From Isochrysis galbana (lineage: Eukaryota > Haptophyta > Isochrysidales > Isochrysidaceae), in NCBI GenBank assembly GCA_018136815.1, contig CM030931.1, positions 7,088,399-7,152,398 on the forward strand: 64,000 nucleotides of DNA. Direction: 5' to 3'. The translations under genes and the position numbers were made by a program. Of the stretch, positions 19,398 to 29,814 are shown piece after piece (the stretch's first letter is position 1; every line of letters begins with the position of its first letter). The notes beneath the pieces were generated by a model. The model had not been told where the DNA came from. It did no database searches and was given only the letters and a program-made list of their open reading frames with translations.

Positions 19398-20676
19398 CCC
19401 CCCAGGACAAGGATTAATTAATTTCTTAACTGTTTACTGCCGGAGCATGCAAATGGATGCTTCAAACGACATATTTCGTCCCTGCTCGCCAACGCCTTGA
19501 GGGGTGCCCATGAGGTGCTGGGGGAGCCTCAGGGACATCCTTCCCCACATTTCCCACCCATTTTCAACACAATAGGTCGAGATTGTAGTATGGAATTATG
19601 GAGAAAATAGGCCCGGGGGCGAAGCAGCCATTTGGATGCTTCAGTTTACCAAATAATCCACGTGTGCACGTTAGAAAGAGGTGTGAGAGGTTGAGGGGAG
19701 GGCGGCGCGGCGCAACGGAGTGGGACTGGGAGGGAGAGGGGGGGGGGAGGGGGGGGGAGGGGAGGGGGGGGGGGATCGGGAAAAATTTGATCATCTCTTT
19801 CTTTGCGGAAAGCGTCGCTTATATCGTTGAACATGTCTTCCTCTCTTCTCTCACCTCAAAAAACCAAACATCGAAGCATCCATTTGCATGCTGCGCTCCC
19901 GGCAGTAAAGAGTTAATAGTCTCACCGCACACGCGACCGTGCAGCCTCTACTTTCTACTCACGTAGGAAACTTTCTACACCCCCACTCCCCCGGCCCTCC
20001 CCCCCCCGCCATCAGGCGACTCCCCCCGTGCACTACTAGGGGGATAGGGGAAAAGGGCTTAGATATGGTCGGTGGCCCGCGCCCCCCCCGGCGATCCGTT
20101 CCCCCCTTCCTCCTACGCCTACCGGGCTGGCGGCGGTCTCGGTCCCGACTTATCCTGTAAACAGGTGCGGGACTTACCTATTTTCCGGTGAGCGGAGCTC
20201 TCGCTCCGCCCACCCCCTTCTCCGCGCTCTCTCTCCCCTCTCCTGCAGGCACGCGCGATGGCGCGCCTGCGACAGGCCTGCAGCTGCCCCTGGCGACCCC
20301 TGGAGGCCCCTGGAGGCCAGCTCAGGGGGCAGAGGAGGCTGGGGCTGGGCCCTGGCCTCCCCTGCCTCTCCCTCGCTGGCGCTCCTGTGCCTCAGGGGTC
20401 CCCAATCTGCACCTGTCTGCCTGTCGAACAGCTAGGGGGGAGGGGGGGTTGGAGCGATGGGCTGGCCACGACAGGCCAGGACGCGCGAGTCAGGCAAGCC
20501 TGCCAGTGAGAGAGTGGGTCAGCAGGGCATTCTGCTCCTGGCAAGCCATCAGGCGTGCCAGGAGCATGGGTGGTTCCTCCCCCATGGCAGGGGAGGAGTG
20601 GAGAGAGGGGGGGGGCTCGTGCCCCCCCATGGGGCAACCAAGTATAAACTTAGTTGCCCCCCCCCAGGACAAGGAT
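19398..20676 (+). mobile_element. Element A, full copy, interrupted by a nested MITE
   Basis: CCCCCCAGGACAAGGAT at 19398-19414 is repeated at 20660-20676, bounding a short retroposon. After the left duplication come TAATTAATTTC, the TTAATAGTCTCACCGCACAC block (split by the MITE at 19430-19912), CTTTCTACTCACGTAG, CCATCAGGCGACTCCCCC, GTGCACTACTAGGGGGATAG, the TTAGATATGGTCGGTGGCCC block, TGTAAACAGGTGCGGGACTT, the GCGATGGCGCGCCTGCGAC block, the CAGCTCAGGGGGCAGAGGAG block, GGCAAGCCATCAGGCGTGCC and the terminal CAAGTATAAACTTAGTTG. It carries no protein domain. The same architecture recurs at 27801 and 56181. Confidence 0.8.
19426..19916. mobile_element. TTAA-flanked MITE (piggyBac-type ends) nested in element A
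   Basis: TTAA occurs at 19426-19429 and 19913-19916, and in the uninterrupted element A copies only one TTAA stands at this point (CTTAATAG). The 483 bp between have inverted ends: CTGTTTACTGCCGG...AGCATGCAAATGGATGCTTC on the left against CTCTTTACTGCCGG...AGCATGCAAATGGATGCTTC on the right, with a short indel. TTAA duplication is the mark of piggyBac transposition. There is no transposase, so it is non-autonomous. Confidence 0.8.
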
Positions 20677-21044
20677 AAGAGAAGAAAATCCCGCACGGAG
20701 GCAACTGGCGCGGCGCGCGGCGCGAGCTGAGCGAGCGGCGCAAACGCGAGCCCGTAGCTCGCGCGTCGCGCATTTGCTCGGGCAGGCATGGGGATGGCAA
20801 TGGCTGCGGGCCTGGGGGCAAGAGGGCTTCACCTCGCCGCGGCATGGCGCTGCGTGCTCGCAGGCTCTCTGTCTGTGTCTGTCGTAATCATCCTGCGATC
20901 GAGTAAGTATTAGTTATTCAGCCTCTTTATTAACGTAATCTACCCTATCCTCTCTGTGGGACTTTCCTAGTGACCCCCAGCCGAGCCACGCGCTCATTCT
21001 TGCTCTGCAAGGGTTTTGTTTTAGCGCGTAGACCCCCCACACCC

Positions 21045-21150
21045 ACCCAAATATCCACCAAGTATCCAGGGCACCCATGGAAATATCCAGAGATAGCTAG
21101 TCCTGCCAAAATTCGCCCAAATATCCAGTAGATATATCCGGATATTTCTG
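21045..21150. repeat. AAATATCC-rich repeat, second cluster
   Basis: CCCAAATATCCACC, AGTATCCAGG, GAAATATCCAG, CCCAAATATCCAGT and ATATATCCGGATATTTC repeat the motif of 15608-15712. It borders the truncated end of the HTH ORF to its right. Confidence 0.45.
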
Positions 21151-21154
21151 CCAA

Positions 21155-22048
21155 GGCCTATTCACCGTGCCAATGACAAGGGGGCGGCACACGCGCACGT
21201 CCATTGCGCGCAGTGCGGATGCCCACATGTACAAACGCTTGCGAGCCTCCCATGGCAACAGGCACTTCCTACCTGACACGATGGGACTCACCACGAACGC
21301 CGCCTTGTCTTCGTCCCCTTCCACCGCCGCCATGGCCTTGGCCTGCGTGGCCGCTGCATTCAGCGGCCAGTATGACACCCTGTTCCCCAGCCTTTGCAGA
21401 ACACGCGCAGCCTTCCGACCATCCATGGGCAGCCCCCCTGCAACCATCTCCCTCGCTGCCCACTTCACTCCCTCACGGTACATTCCACGCGTGCGGCCGG
21501 CGCCATACTCGCGGCCATCACCTATGCGGGTGCAGCCAAGCTGCAAACGCTTCTTCAGCTCCTCCAGCTTGTATCCGTAGAGCTCGCCCTCGTCGGTTGG
21601 CGGATGCCTCGGCGAATCGGGGTTGTTGGCCTCCCCCTCTCCCTCTCCGTCGCTCTTTTCTTCCCCAGGAACACGTGGCAAAGGTACGAACGACGCCTCG
21701 GCGTATGCGGTCGAGGGTCTCCTCGCCCATGTGCTTCTCCCAGTATGTGAAGCGCTGCCTGTCTATCCCAAAAGCGCTCGCCCATTGCGCCTTCGTCTTG
21801 CGCTTCGAGTGGTCGGCGCGCGGGTGGTACCAGCAGCATATGGCGTGCAGAGCCTGCTGCTTCGTATCTTCCGACGGTGGGGCGCGCCCACCGTCTGTGT
21901 ATGATCCTTGGCCGCTTGCCCGTCGCCTGGGACGCCCGCTGCGCGACCCCCTTGGCCCCTCCTCGTCTCGAAGGACGTTTTCGTCAGTGTTGCGTGCCGA
22001 CGCGCGCGCCTGGCCCGGCGACTCAGCGGGCGAGTTCTGCGACGCCAT
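21155..22048 (-). pseudogene. CENP-B/Tc5-type HTH transposase remnant
   Basis: An ATG at 22048 (MASQNSPAESPGQARASA) opens a minus-strand frame with a helical stretch (TKAQWASAFGIDRQRFTYWE). Reading then has to shift near 21650-21695: a GT..AAAAG interval of 46 nt would restore the frame, or there is a frameshift. The second part (ELYGYKLEELKKRLQLGCT, then GRKCLLPWEARKRLYMWASA and VCRPLVIGTVNRP) resembles the N-terminal DNA-binding region of CENP-B/Tigger/pogo-like proteins, where G-x-x-x-x-L-x-x-E-x-x-L-x-x-W precedes the second helix. No DDE catalytic domain follows; the ORF runs into ATATCC repeats. Probably a truncated DNA transposon gene. Confidence 0.45.
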
Positions 22049-22279
22049 GGCGACCGAGTGGGCGCTGGTGGTGCCTCTAGCTGGCGCCGGCTCACCTGAG
22101 CCGTACCCAAAGCGGCTGGGGAGACTGGGCCACGAAGGACGCCTGTGCCAGGGGTTGGGCACGCGCCAGGAGTTGGCTACCCCCGGAGTAGAGTACTCTA
22201 GGAGTATTGTACCGCACACATCTGTGAAGGTGAGTGGCCACGACCGGAAATCTTCAAACACCTGTCACAGGAAATCTCT

Positions 22280-23215
22280 ATTGATTGATCACCCTATCAC
22301 CCTCCACCTCGTTTCCCCCGTGTTGCTTCTTTGGGCCTCTCGTGGAGGGGCCCACTCTTCCCACGGTTTCTCTGGCGCTCTCCTGTCCTCCTCTCCTCTT
22401 CACATCTTCCCTCTCGCGCAGCGTCTTGGCGCCCCCCCCCCCCCTCGCCCTCGTCGTCCCCCCCCCCCCCCCCCCCGCGCGCCTGGGTTCGGAGGCCGGT
22501 CCTCGCGGACTCCTCCCTCTCTCTCCTCTCACCCTCCAATCCGCGCTCTCTCCCCTGCCCCCCCCCCCCCCCGGCAAAGTCTAGTCCGGGACCTCCCCCC
22601 CTCCCCTCCCCCTTCCTTCACTCACAACCCTTCTCTCGCCACAGAAGAAAGAAGAAAGGAGAGAGAGAGGCCTCTCGCTCGGTGACTGCCTCCCCCCCCT
22701 TCCCCCTTCCCCCCCCCCCCCCCCCCCCCTCCCCCCCCTTCCGGTCCCCCCGCGCGCCTCGAGTCTGTCTGCGGGGCCGCCCTCGCCCTCCCTCCCTCTC
22801 CCTCCCCCCCCTCCCTCCCTCCCTCCCTTCCCCTTCCTCTCCCCCTCCCTCCCTCCCTCTGCCCCCCCCCCCCCCCCCCCACCCCCTCTCTCGTCCTCTC
22901 TCCTCCAAACCTCTCTCTCTCCTCCCGGAGCCACTCGCTCGGGAGCCGCCCCTCCTTTCTCCCACAGTCTTCTTCCTTTCTTTGCGCCTCTCTCCCCATT
23001 CAAGCGCGTAGCCCCACCACCGCTTCCCCTCCGCGCCGCGTTTCTCCGCTCCTGCCGGGCCTCTTCCCTATATAAGGATTTACCCCGCCTTCCCTCCGCC
23101 CGCCCCACCCCCCGCGCTCTCCGCCCTTTCCTTTCCCCCCCCTCTCTTGGGGCGCTCTCCCCCCCTTCCCCCTTCCCCCCCTTCCGCCTTCCCCGCCCCC
23201 CCCCTCCCCCTCCTC
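22280..23215. other. C-rich low-complexity upstream region
   Basis: Long C/T tracts, including C runs near 22432-22443, 22461-22476, 22559-22572, 22709-22738 and 22862-22880. They keep several frames open on both strands without any domain. The region lies directly 5' of the WD40 gene starting at 23220 and may contain its promoter; CCTATATAAGGATT at 23067-23080 is a candidate TATA-like element about 145 bp upstream of the ATG. Confidence 0.55.
23067..23076 (+). promoter_or_regulatory. Candidate TATA-like element for the WD40 gene
   Basis: TATATAAGGA stands alone in a C-rich region upstream of the ATG at 23220. Position and sequence fit a TATA box, but the transcription start is unknown and many algal promoters lack one. 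Confidence 0.3.
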
Positions 23216-23219
23216 CCCC

Positions 23220-25816
23220 ATGGGCTCCATGATGAGCCGCGAGTCGACCGACATGAGCCGCAAGCGCCCTCGCATGGCCGCCGCTCCCGCTGCTCCCGCC
23301 GCCCCCGACTCGCTGCCGCCCGCCCAGAAAAGGCGGCGTGTGGGCGCGACCGACCTCTCCGACCGCGCCATCCAGCTCTGCACACAGGACGCCGTACTCG
23401 CGATCCACCGACGAGCCCTACGGTGAGTACGGCATGCCGTATCGTCTCCGCTACCCTCCTTCCCCGGTCCCGCTCAAGATAGTCCCACGGGATGCCTCAC
23501 CCCACAGCGCGTGCCGTGGCGCCCTTAAGTCCCCAAAATCATCACGACGGTGTCTGCGAATCCCCCGACCCAACGCGTTCCCTCAAGCTCTCTAGCCTGC
23601 AGCTCTCCAGCCGCTGATGGCACACGACTTACGGCATATCTTCGGCCGCCATCCCTTGCAGGCTTGGTATTGTCGACGAGGACACGCCAGTTCACAGCCT
23701 CCTCGCAGGGGCTGAGCTCGCGACGAACTCTCGTTGCTCAGCCGATGAGCCCGCCACTCGTGCCACACTCGTGCCATTCCTTCCCATATCAGCCGCTGCG
23801 GCTGGCGTAGCTGCCTCCTTGCGCTCTCTTGTGGGCGGCGCAGAGAATGTCTCTTGTCGGCTGCCTCAGGAACACCTGGTGTCATCCGGCGCAGGACCCT
23901 CGACTTCCACCGAGGCCCTGCCCTCAAGTAGTGCGATCCTAGACTCGTCGACACAACGTGCACTTTATCGCATGCTGCACCCATCCATCACGGCCATGCT
24001 TCACGAGGCAGCGCTGCGGCGGCACTCTGCTGCGCAGGCATGCTCCTTTTCCGATGTACTACGTGTGTCGGAGCTGGCGCAACGCATCTTCATCCTGATG
24101 CCGCTGCCCTCACGCGGCCCCTTCGCCTGTGCATGCCGAGAGACCGCCGAGGTGGCGCGCATGTGCTGGTCGACTGGCGAGTTTGAGCAGGTCCGGCCCT
24201 CAATGTTCCGGCCACTCCGGTCGCTCGGCTCGCCTATTGCGCAGCTAACCGCGTGGGTACGTTCAACACAATCCAAACCAGTTTTCTTCCTCCTCATCCT
24301 TGCCGAGGGCGGCCGGCTCGAGCAGCTGCGGATTGGCTTCCGTCGCGGCGAGCAAGGCGACGCACTGGACACGCCGCCGAGTCCTAACGTCGAACAGACC
24401 AAAGACTGGCGGCTCGAGGAGGCAGTTCCGCCGGCCGGCATAGGCGGACCGTGCGTTAACTCACAGTTCGTCGTGACGAAACACCACGCTTACTGCGTTG
24501 CCGCTGTCCAAGGCCAGGCTTTGCTGGTCAAGCTTGGCGGGCAGACGTCTGGCACACATGAGGCCCCCTACCGCAACCGATTCCCCGAAAGGGTGAGCCT
24601 GGCGACGAGTGGTGGTCGGCACGTGTGCATGGCGTCTCGCCTCGAGTGTGTTGTTGCCGTGGTATGTGTGGCTGCCCTCACGAAGCCTCCCTTGCTGCCT
24701 CTTGCACAGGTGACGGCGATGGCGATGTGCCCATTGGACAACAACATCATCGCCTTTGGGGTTCCTAGCCCTCGTGCATCCTCGCCCTCGCAGCTTGACA
24801 ATGGCGAAGCTGGAGTGCCGAGTATTGCCCCGGATTCTGGCGACCCTTTGGGTGGCACTCATGTGACAGGTAGCATTTCTGCCGATGCGGCCATTGCCGG
24901 CGCCGCAAGCCAGATGCCCACGGCGGGCACATCGGTGGAGAATGTCGGCGCAATGGGCGGCTCCGACGGCTCACGGGCCACCGCACCGTCTACCCCAAGC
25001 ACAGACGCTCCCGGCAAGCCCACCTGCCGGATCGAACTCATCAATTTTGCAGCATCCTCTCGCCTCCAGTCCATACCAACAGCTCACGCCTCGGCGCTGC
25101 TCCACTTGGACTACTCGCCAGACTCCGCCCGACTCTTGTCCTGCTCTGCAGACGCGGTGCAGCTCTGGGAGACCGCAGCGATGCATGCTCGCCCCAAGCC
25201 ACTCGAGACCCTCGTCCTGCCCGAGTCTTCACGCCTGAGGCTCTCTCGTGTCAGCCCGGATTGGACTGCCCTACTCATTGGGACAGACGAAGCACTCGAG
25301 CTCCGCGATCTCCGTCGGCCGAGCGATGTGCGTCGCCGTTCTTCCGACGGCGGCAGCGCAGGGTCACTTCTCTCCCTCCGTTGGCGGCGCGATAACATGC
25401 AGGTCACTGCTGCCGCCTTCATTTCTCGCGGGCGCATGCTCTGCGTCTCCGACCGAGGTGATCGACTCCTCATCTTCAGCGTCGACGGTCCGACACCTGT
25501 TAAGGCCTGCTCGCTGCCCTGGCATAGCTGGGGGCGCGGAGTATCTTCTCTCACCGAACCGCTGCATGATGCGGACTCCACGCACGGGGATGGAGCTTCC
25601 ACCAGCCTCGATTCCATTTCCATTATCGAACGCTCCGGCAGTGCCAAGCATGGTCGCCTGTGCGTGGTGACCGCTATCACCGAATGCCCTGAAGTCCGCG
25701 TGGGAGATGGACGTGGAGGGAGCCCTTCATTTCCCGCCATTTCCGCCCCCGACACTTCCACGCACCTGGCCGTCTCCTCGTCCCAGGGTGACGTTGCACT
25801 CATCAAGATTCCTTGA
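23220..25816 (+). CDS. TOPLESS-like WD40-repeat protein
   Basis: Exons 23220-23422, 23662-24661 and 24710-25816 join in frame (769 residues). Exon 1 encodes a basic, nuclear-signal-like N-terminus (SRKRPRM, QKRRRVG), and the junction reads ALR|LGIVDEDTPVHSLL. The second intron is only 48 nt and in frame, so a retained form would also be open. Exon 3 has CPLDNNIIAFG (about residue 408), very like the PQDNNIIAIG signature of plant TOPLESS/Groucho-like co-repressors, then WD-type blades (AHASALLHLDYSPDSARLLS...VQLWE; VSPDWTALLIGTDEALELRD; ITAAAF-like VTAAAFISRGRML). TOPLESS proteins bind repressor peptides and recruit chromatin silencers. The LisH/CTLH N-terminal domains are not visible, so this is a divergent or partial relative; a generic WD40 scaffold is the alternative. 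Confidence 0.65.
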
Positions 25817-26394
25817 GCAGATGCGTGCGGATGCCGCGATGGCAGGCGCCGTGTAAGACTGTCACCATGAGGTAGGTGGGGTGCGCAACACATGTTGCCT
25901 GCTTTTTCTTGGTGAGCCCAAGGCTTCCCTCTTCTGCTCCCAGCTTCGGATTTTCCTAAAACTCGGCGCCGTCCATCGAGTTTGCTAGGCTTACTGTCGA
26001 TAGGAACCCCTCTGGTCAGGGCGGACTTTGCAGCACTCTGTCACCCACTGCTCCCCCTTCCTCGGCGTTTTGCGTTTACTTCTACAACGTGTCCGTTGCA
26101 GGCGCATGCTCCCTGCACGCTGCGCATTTATGCCGTGAGGCAAAGCCTTTCGCACATCCACGAGATCGGGGTAGTGGTCCTGCATCAATTGTGTGGCCTC
26201 AAGCTTTGACCACTGGTGATTATGCATGTCCGCGTTTGATTCCCCGCATGCGCTATCTCCTAGAAGTAGGAGGGTTTGGGAACCGCTGCCCAGGTCGAAT
26301 CAAATCTAATGGAGCTTGCGCCTTCAGTTCGGTCCTTTTCCTCGATTAGAACATCTCAAAAATCGTTTGTCGTTTGTGTCCGACAACTAAAAAC

Positions 26395-26475
26395 AACTAA
26401 GTTTATTCTTGATTCTGCCATGGGAGGGGCCAGCCCCCCCCCCCCCTCTCTCCTCCCCTCCCCCGCTGTGGGGGG
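26395..26475 (-). repeat. Element A terminal fragment
   Basis: AACTAAGTTTATTCTTGATT followed by CCATGGGAGGGGCCAGCCCC and C/T-rich sequence is a diverged reverse copy of the element A end. It lies in the 3' flank of the WD40 gene. Confidence 0.5.
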
Positions 26476-27636
26476 CTTTTGCCGATGCTGACTGAAGTAC
26501 TGGCGGCGGACTGTCAAAGGCCCCCTGTCTCAGCTTCAGCTGCCCACAAGGGGTCGACGGACGCAGCGTCGGCTCCGCGGTCTACGCGGCTCTTCTTGAC
26601 TTCTGCCGTCAAGTATTGCCAAGACCTTGGTGTGCGTCTTCGCTTCGCGAGCTCCGCGTGCCTGAAGCGCTTTTGTTGCGCCGTCGCGCGTCATCCAAAG
26701 CATGGATAAATTTCTAATGCCACCTGCCAAGCCCACCACCCAGTGGCAGAAGATGATTCTTCTGCTCTGGGTGGTGGGTTCCCGCCAGATGCGCTGTGAG
26801 GCGCTCTGGCAGGAGGATCTTGGGCTTTCCTGCTCGCCGCGGCGTAGAGCGCCACGACGAGGCCCGTCCTGAGGCCGTCCACGGGTCTCGCCTCATCGAT
26901 TAGCGCCGAATCTGGCATTGTCAGAGAGAGGAGGGCCGCGCGAAGGCAGCCTCAACGCAAAGGCTCGTCAGCCACGCGTGGACGGCCGCGTCGGTGAGCT
27001 GGTCCTGGTTCTCGATGCCGAGTTCGAGTGAGGGCAAATCCTGCGAGGGGCGGGTCGGGATGGTCAGGGCGGGGTCTCCTGCAGCCAGCAGCCGGGGTAG
27101 CCGCGTGCGCGCGCTGTGGCTGTGAGTGAGGAGCTGGGCGGGCTACGCGGGCAATGATGCCAGAGGGTCAGAGGGTGGTCGGACTGTCGGCAGCCCGACA
27201 CGGCGCTGCATCGGGCGGGAATCAAATGCCGAATGTAGCTTAGATATAAGGAACCGATCCCCCCGCGGGCGCGTTTACGGGTAGAGCGTGAGGGCGCGTG
27301 ACGGAGGGGGCGAGAGGGGGGGCGAATCGCACCATTTCTTAGCGAAGATTTTCGCGTCGCGTCAGGTAGCCCCCCCCCGGAGATTTTTTACTGGGCATCG
27401 CGCCACGGTCAAAAAATGCAGCCCAACCCTTACCAATAGTTAAAAAGCCCCTGTTTGACCGCCCTAGATCTTGGGATAAAACCTCAATCTTGACTTTGAC
27501 TTGGTGAATTTTCACCATTAGAAGTTAAATCGGGTCTAGGGCTCCAGCGTCAAGTCCACTTGCCCGCTGTAACACGAGCCTAGCTAACAACTCATTCAAT
27601 TTTATACATACCCATTTCAAGTGGAGTGAGGAGTGA
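26476..27636. other. No supported gene
   Basis: Short frames at 26479-26709 (+) and 26691-26918 (-) have mixed composition but no domain or paralogue. 27100-27540 contains AT-rich and C-rich patches. I see no confident feature. Confidence 0.4.
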
Positions 27637-27637
27637 T

Positions 27638-27780
27638 TGAGACGCTTTTTCATGTGTTGATGGTGTTGGGTGGTGGTGATTGAACGCTTTTCCATGTGTT
27701 GGGTGTGGGTGTTGGGTGTTGGGTGGTGGTGATTAAACGCTTTTCCATGTGTTGGGTGGTGGTGAATGAACGCTTCTCGC
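27638..27780 (+). repeat. Imperfect tandem repeat, GTGTTGGGTGGTGGTGA unit
   Basis: Three main units share GTGTTGGGTGGTGGTGATT, AACGCTTTTCCATGTGTT with small changes, at about 27650-27700, 27700-27755 and 27750-27775; an inner GTGTTGGGTGTGGGTGTTGGG expansion sits in the middle. The repeat ends just before the left target duplication of element A at 27801. Confidence 0.65.
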
Positions 27781-27800
27781 CTATAGGCTATAGTTATAGC

Positions 27801-28582
27801 TACAGGTATAGGCATATAACTTCTTAATAGTCTCACCGCACACGCGGCCGTGGACCCTCTACTTTCTACTCACGCAGCAAAACTTTCTACACACTCTCTC
27901 TCCCGGCCCTTTCCCCCCCGCCATCAGGCGACTCCCCCCGTGCACTACTAGGGGGATAGGGGAAAAGGGCTTAGATATGGTCGGTGGCCCGCGCCCCCCC
28001 CCGGTGATCCGTTCCCCTCTTCCTCCTATGCCTACCGGGCTGGCGGCGTCCTCGGTCCCGACTTCTCCTGTAAACAGGTGCGGGACTTACATATTTTCCG
28101 GTGAGCGGAGCCCTCGCTCCGCCCACCCCCTTCTCCGCGCTCTCTCTCCCCTCTCCTGCAGGCACGCGCGATGGCGCGCCTGCGACAGGCCTGCAGCTGC
28201 CTCTGGCGACCCCTGGAGGCTCCTGGAGGCCAGCTCAGGGGGCAGAGGAGGCTGGGACTGGGCCCTGGTCTCCCCTGCCTCTCCCTCGCTGGCGCTCCTG
28301 GGCCTCAGGGGCCCCCACTCTGTACCTGTCTGCCTGTCGAACAGGGGGGGAGGGGGGGTTGGAGCGATGGGCTGGCCACGAGGGGCCAGGACGCGCGAAT
28401 CAGGCGAGCCTGTCAGGGAGAGAGTGGGTCAGCAGGGCAGTGGCCTCCTGGCAAGCCATCAGGCATGCCAGGAGGATGGGTGGTTCCTCCCCCACGGCAG
28501 GGGAGGAGTGGAGAGAGAGGGGGGCTCGTGCCCCCCCATGGGCGAACCAAGTATAAACTTAGTTGATACAGGTATAGGCATA
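27801..28582 (+). mobile_element. Element A, full uninterrupted copy
   Basis: TACAGGTATAGGCATA (16 bp) at 27801-27816 is repeated exactly at 28567-28582. The 750-bp insert starts TAACTTCTTAATAGTCTCAC and ends CCAAGTATAAACTTAGTTGA. All internal blocks of the 19.4 and 56.2 kb copies are present in the same order. No reverse transcriptase or transposase. Variable-sequence 16-17 bp duplications point to target-primed reverse transcription, so the element behaves like a SINE or other non-autonomous retroposon. Confidence 0.85.
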
Positions 28583-28945
28583 GGCAATAGCAATAGGAAT
28601 AGGCAATAGGCTATTCAATAGGCAATAGGCCCGCCCCAACCCTCCGCCTCCGCCCTGCACCTGCACCTTGCGTTGCGCATTGCCCAACTTAGTGCACAAG
28701 GGCCGCACTCCCCGACACCGATGACAAAGGAACGAGGGGGGAAAGCGCAGAGGGGAGTGAGTATGGGGCTAAGGGCGATGGCCTCGGCCTCCGTGCCTCC
28801 GTAGGGGGGTAGAGTCCTAGTAGCAGTAGTAGGAGTTAGTAGGTAGTAGGCATCTTCGAGAGTTTTTACATACTATCAACCAGTATCAACTACCAAAATA
28901 TTCAATAACATTGGATCTTACACACTGCCGACGCGGCAAGCGGCG

Positions 28946-29605
28946 ATGGCTGGCACGACCATCGCGGTGGTGTATGCGGACAGTGCGACAGTGCGCAGCC
29001 GGCTTGTTCGGCTCGCACAGGGCGTGCGAGCGCGATTGGCGTGTGAACGTGATTTTGGCGAATCAGGCCATCCTCTGCCCACTCTCGCCCTGCCGCGATG
29101 CGCTCGCTTCGGCTTCTGGCACATGGGGTTTGCCAGTGAGGAAGCATACGAAGCTGCAGAGACTGTCCTGCAAGGCCGACCATTCTCGAGTGATTGCGGC
29201 TCCTTAAATGGCCAGCTGGTCTTTCATAGAGAGATGGCGGAGTTCGAATCAGTTGTGGCGACTGCGACATGCTCACTGATGCTGGACCCCACATCACTAG
29301 ATGCAGCAAAAGGATGGCTAACACAGCGCTTTGCAACCTACGGGACGGTTGTCAATGCGGACGTACCACAGCTAGGTCGTAGCAATTGGGATCCCGGGAT
29401 AGGTACTGTCACTTTATCTGACGCTGTCAGCGCAGAACAAGCAATTGAATGTGTTGACGGCACGCCGTCCTTCATCATGGGTGACAACATTGCCGCGTTC
29501 CCGCACATTCCGTACATTTCCCCTGCTGACTCTTTTGCTGGCGCCGCTTCCCTCATTGAACAACTCAGATTACTACGAGTGCAAGTGCCTGTTGGCGACT
29601 TTTGA
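28946..29605 (+). CDS. RRM-like protein of unknown role
   Basis: Single-exon frame of 219 residues from an ATG at 28946 to TGA at 29603-29605. The central part reads like an RNA-recognition-motif fold: LDAAKGWLTQRFATYGTVVN, a variable loop, then GIGTVTLSDAVSAEQAIECV (beta-alpha-beta with the usual YG-V turn and an A-x-x-AI helix). The first half (TIAVVYADSATVRSRLVRLA...FGFWHMGFASEEAYEAAETV) could be another such fold. The classical RNP1 aromatic residues are not obvious, so it may be a protein-binding RRM. Codon use is ordinary for the window. It lies between two element A-type repeats. Confidence 0.5.
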   Translation: MAGTTIAVVYADSATVRSRLVRLAQGVRARLACERDFGESGHPLPTLALPRCARFGFWHMGFASEEAYEAAETVLQGRPFSSDCGSLNGQLVFHREMAEFESVVATATCSLMLDPTSLDAAKGWLTQRFATYGTVVNADVPQLGRSNWDPGIGTVTLSDAVSAEQAIECVDGTPSFIMGDNIAAFPHIPYISPADSFAGAASLIEQLRLLRVQVPVGDF

Positions 29606-29814
29606 TTTCACTATTATCTGAGCTTGTGTTGTGCTATCCCTTGCTGGGGTCAAATCTCTCTCTCCAGTCGTGCCAGTTAGGTGCCCTTCTCTTTTAGTGA
29701 CAAACTGACTAAGTCTAGTCGGGTGTCAGGTGCCTAATGCTCCAGGCCTTCTTCAGGCTCACGCGCAGGACTTAAGCTGATCACGCCCGGAAGACAGCCA
29801 GGTCTTAGAATGCT

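Noticed and set aside
20188-20730. ORF of about 180 residues in element A, with counterparts at 28101 and 56490
   Set aside because: It starts at GTG, is Pro/Ala/Gly low-complexity in GC-rich sequence, differs in length between copies and has no domain; it follows from element A similarity, not from coding selection that I can show.
21204-23011. Long plus-strand ORFs antisense to the HTH gene and through C tracts
   Set aside because: Composition is Pro/Ser/Leu from C/T repeats; the minus strand (HTH) and the WD40 exon explain the region.
22331-23408. Gly/Arg-rich minus-strand ORFs of 200-275 residues
   Set aside because: Low-complexity products of C-rich DNA; WD40 exon 1 lies on the opposite strand at their 5' part.
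27638-27780. Possible CRISPR-like array
   Set aside because: Units are contiguous and imperfect with no spacers, and the genome is eukaryotic; it is a simple tandem repeat.
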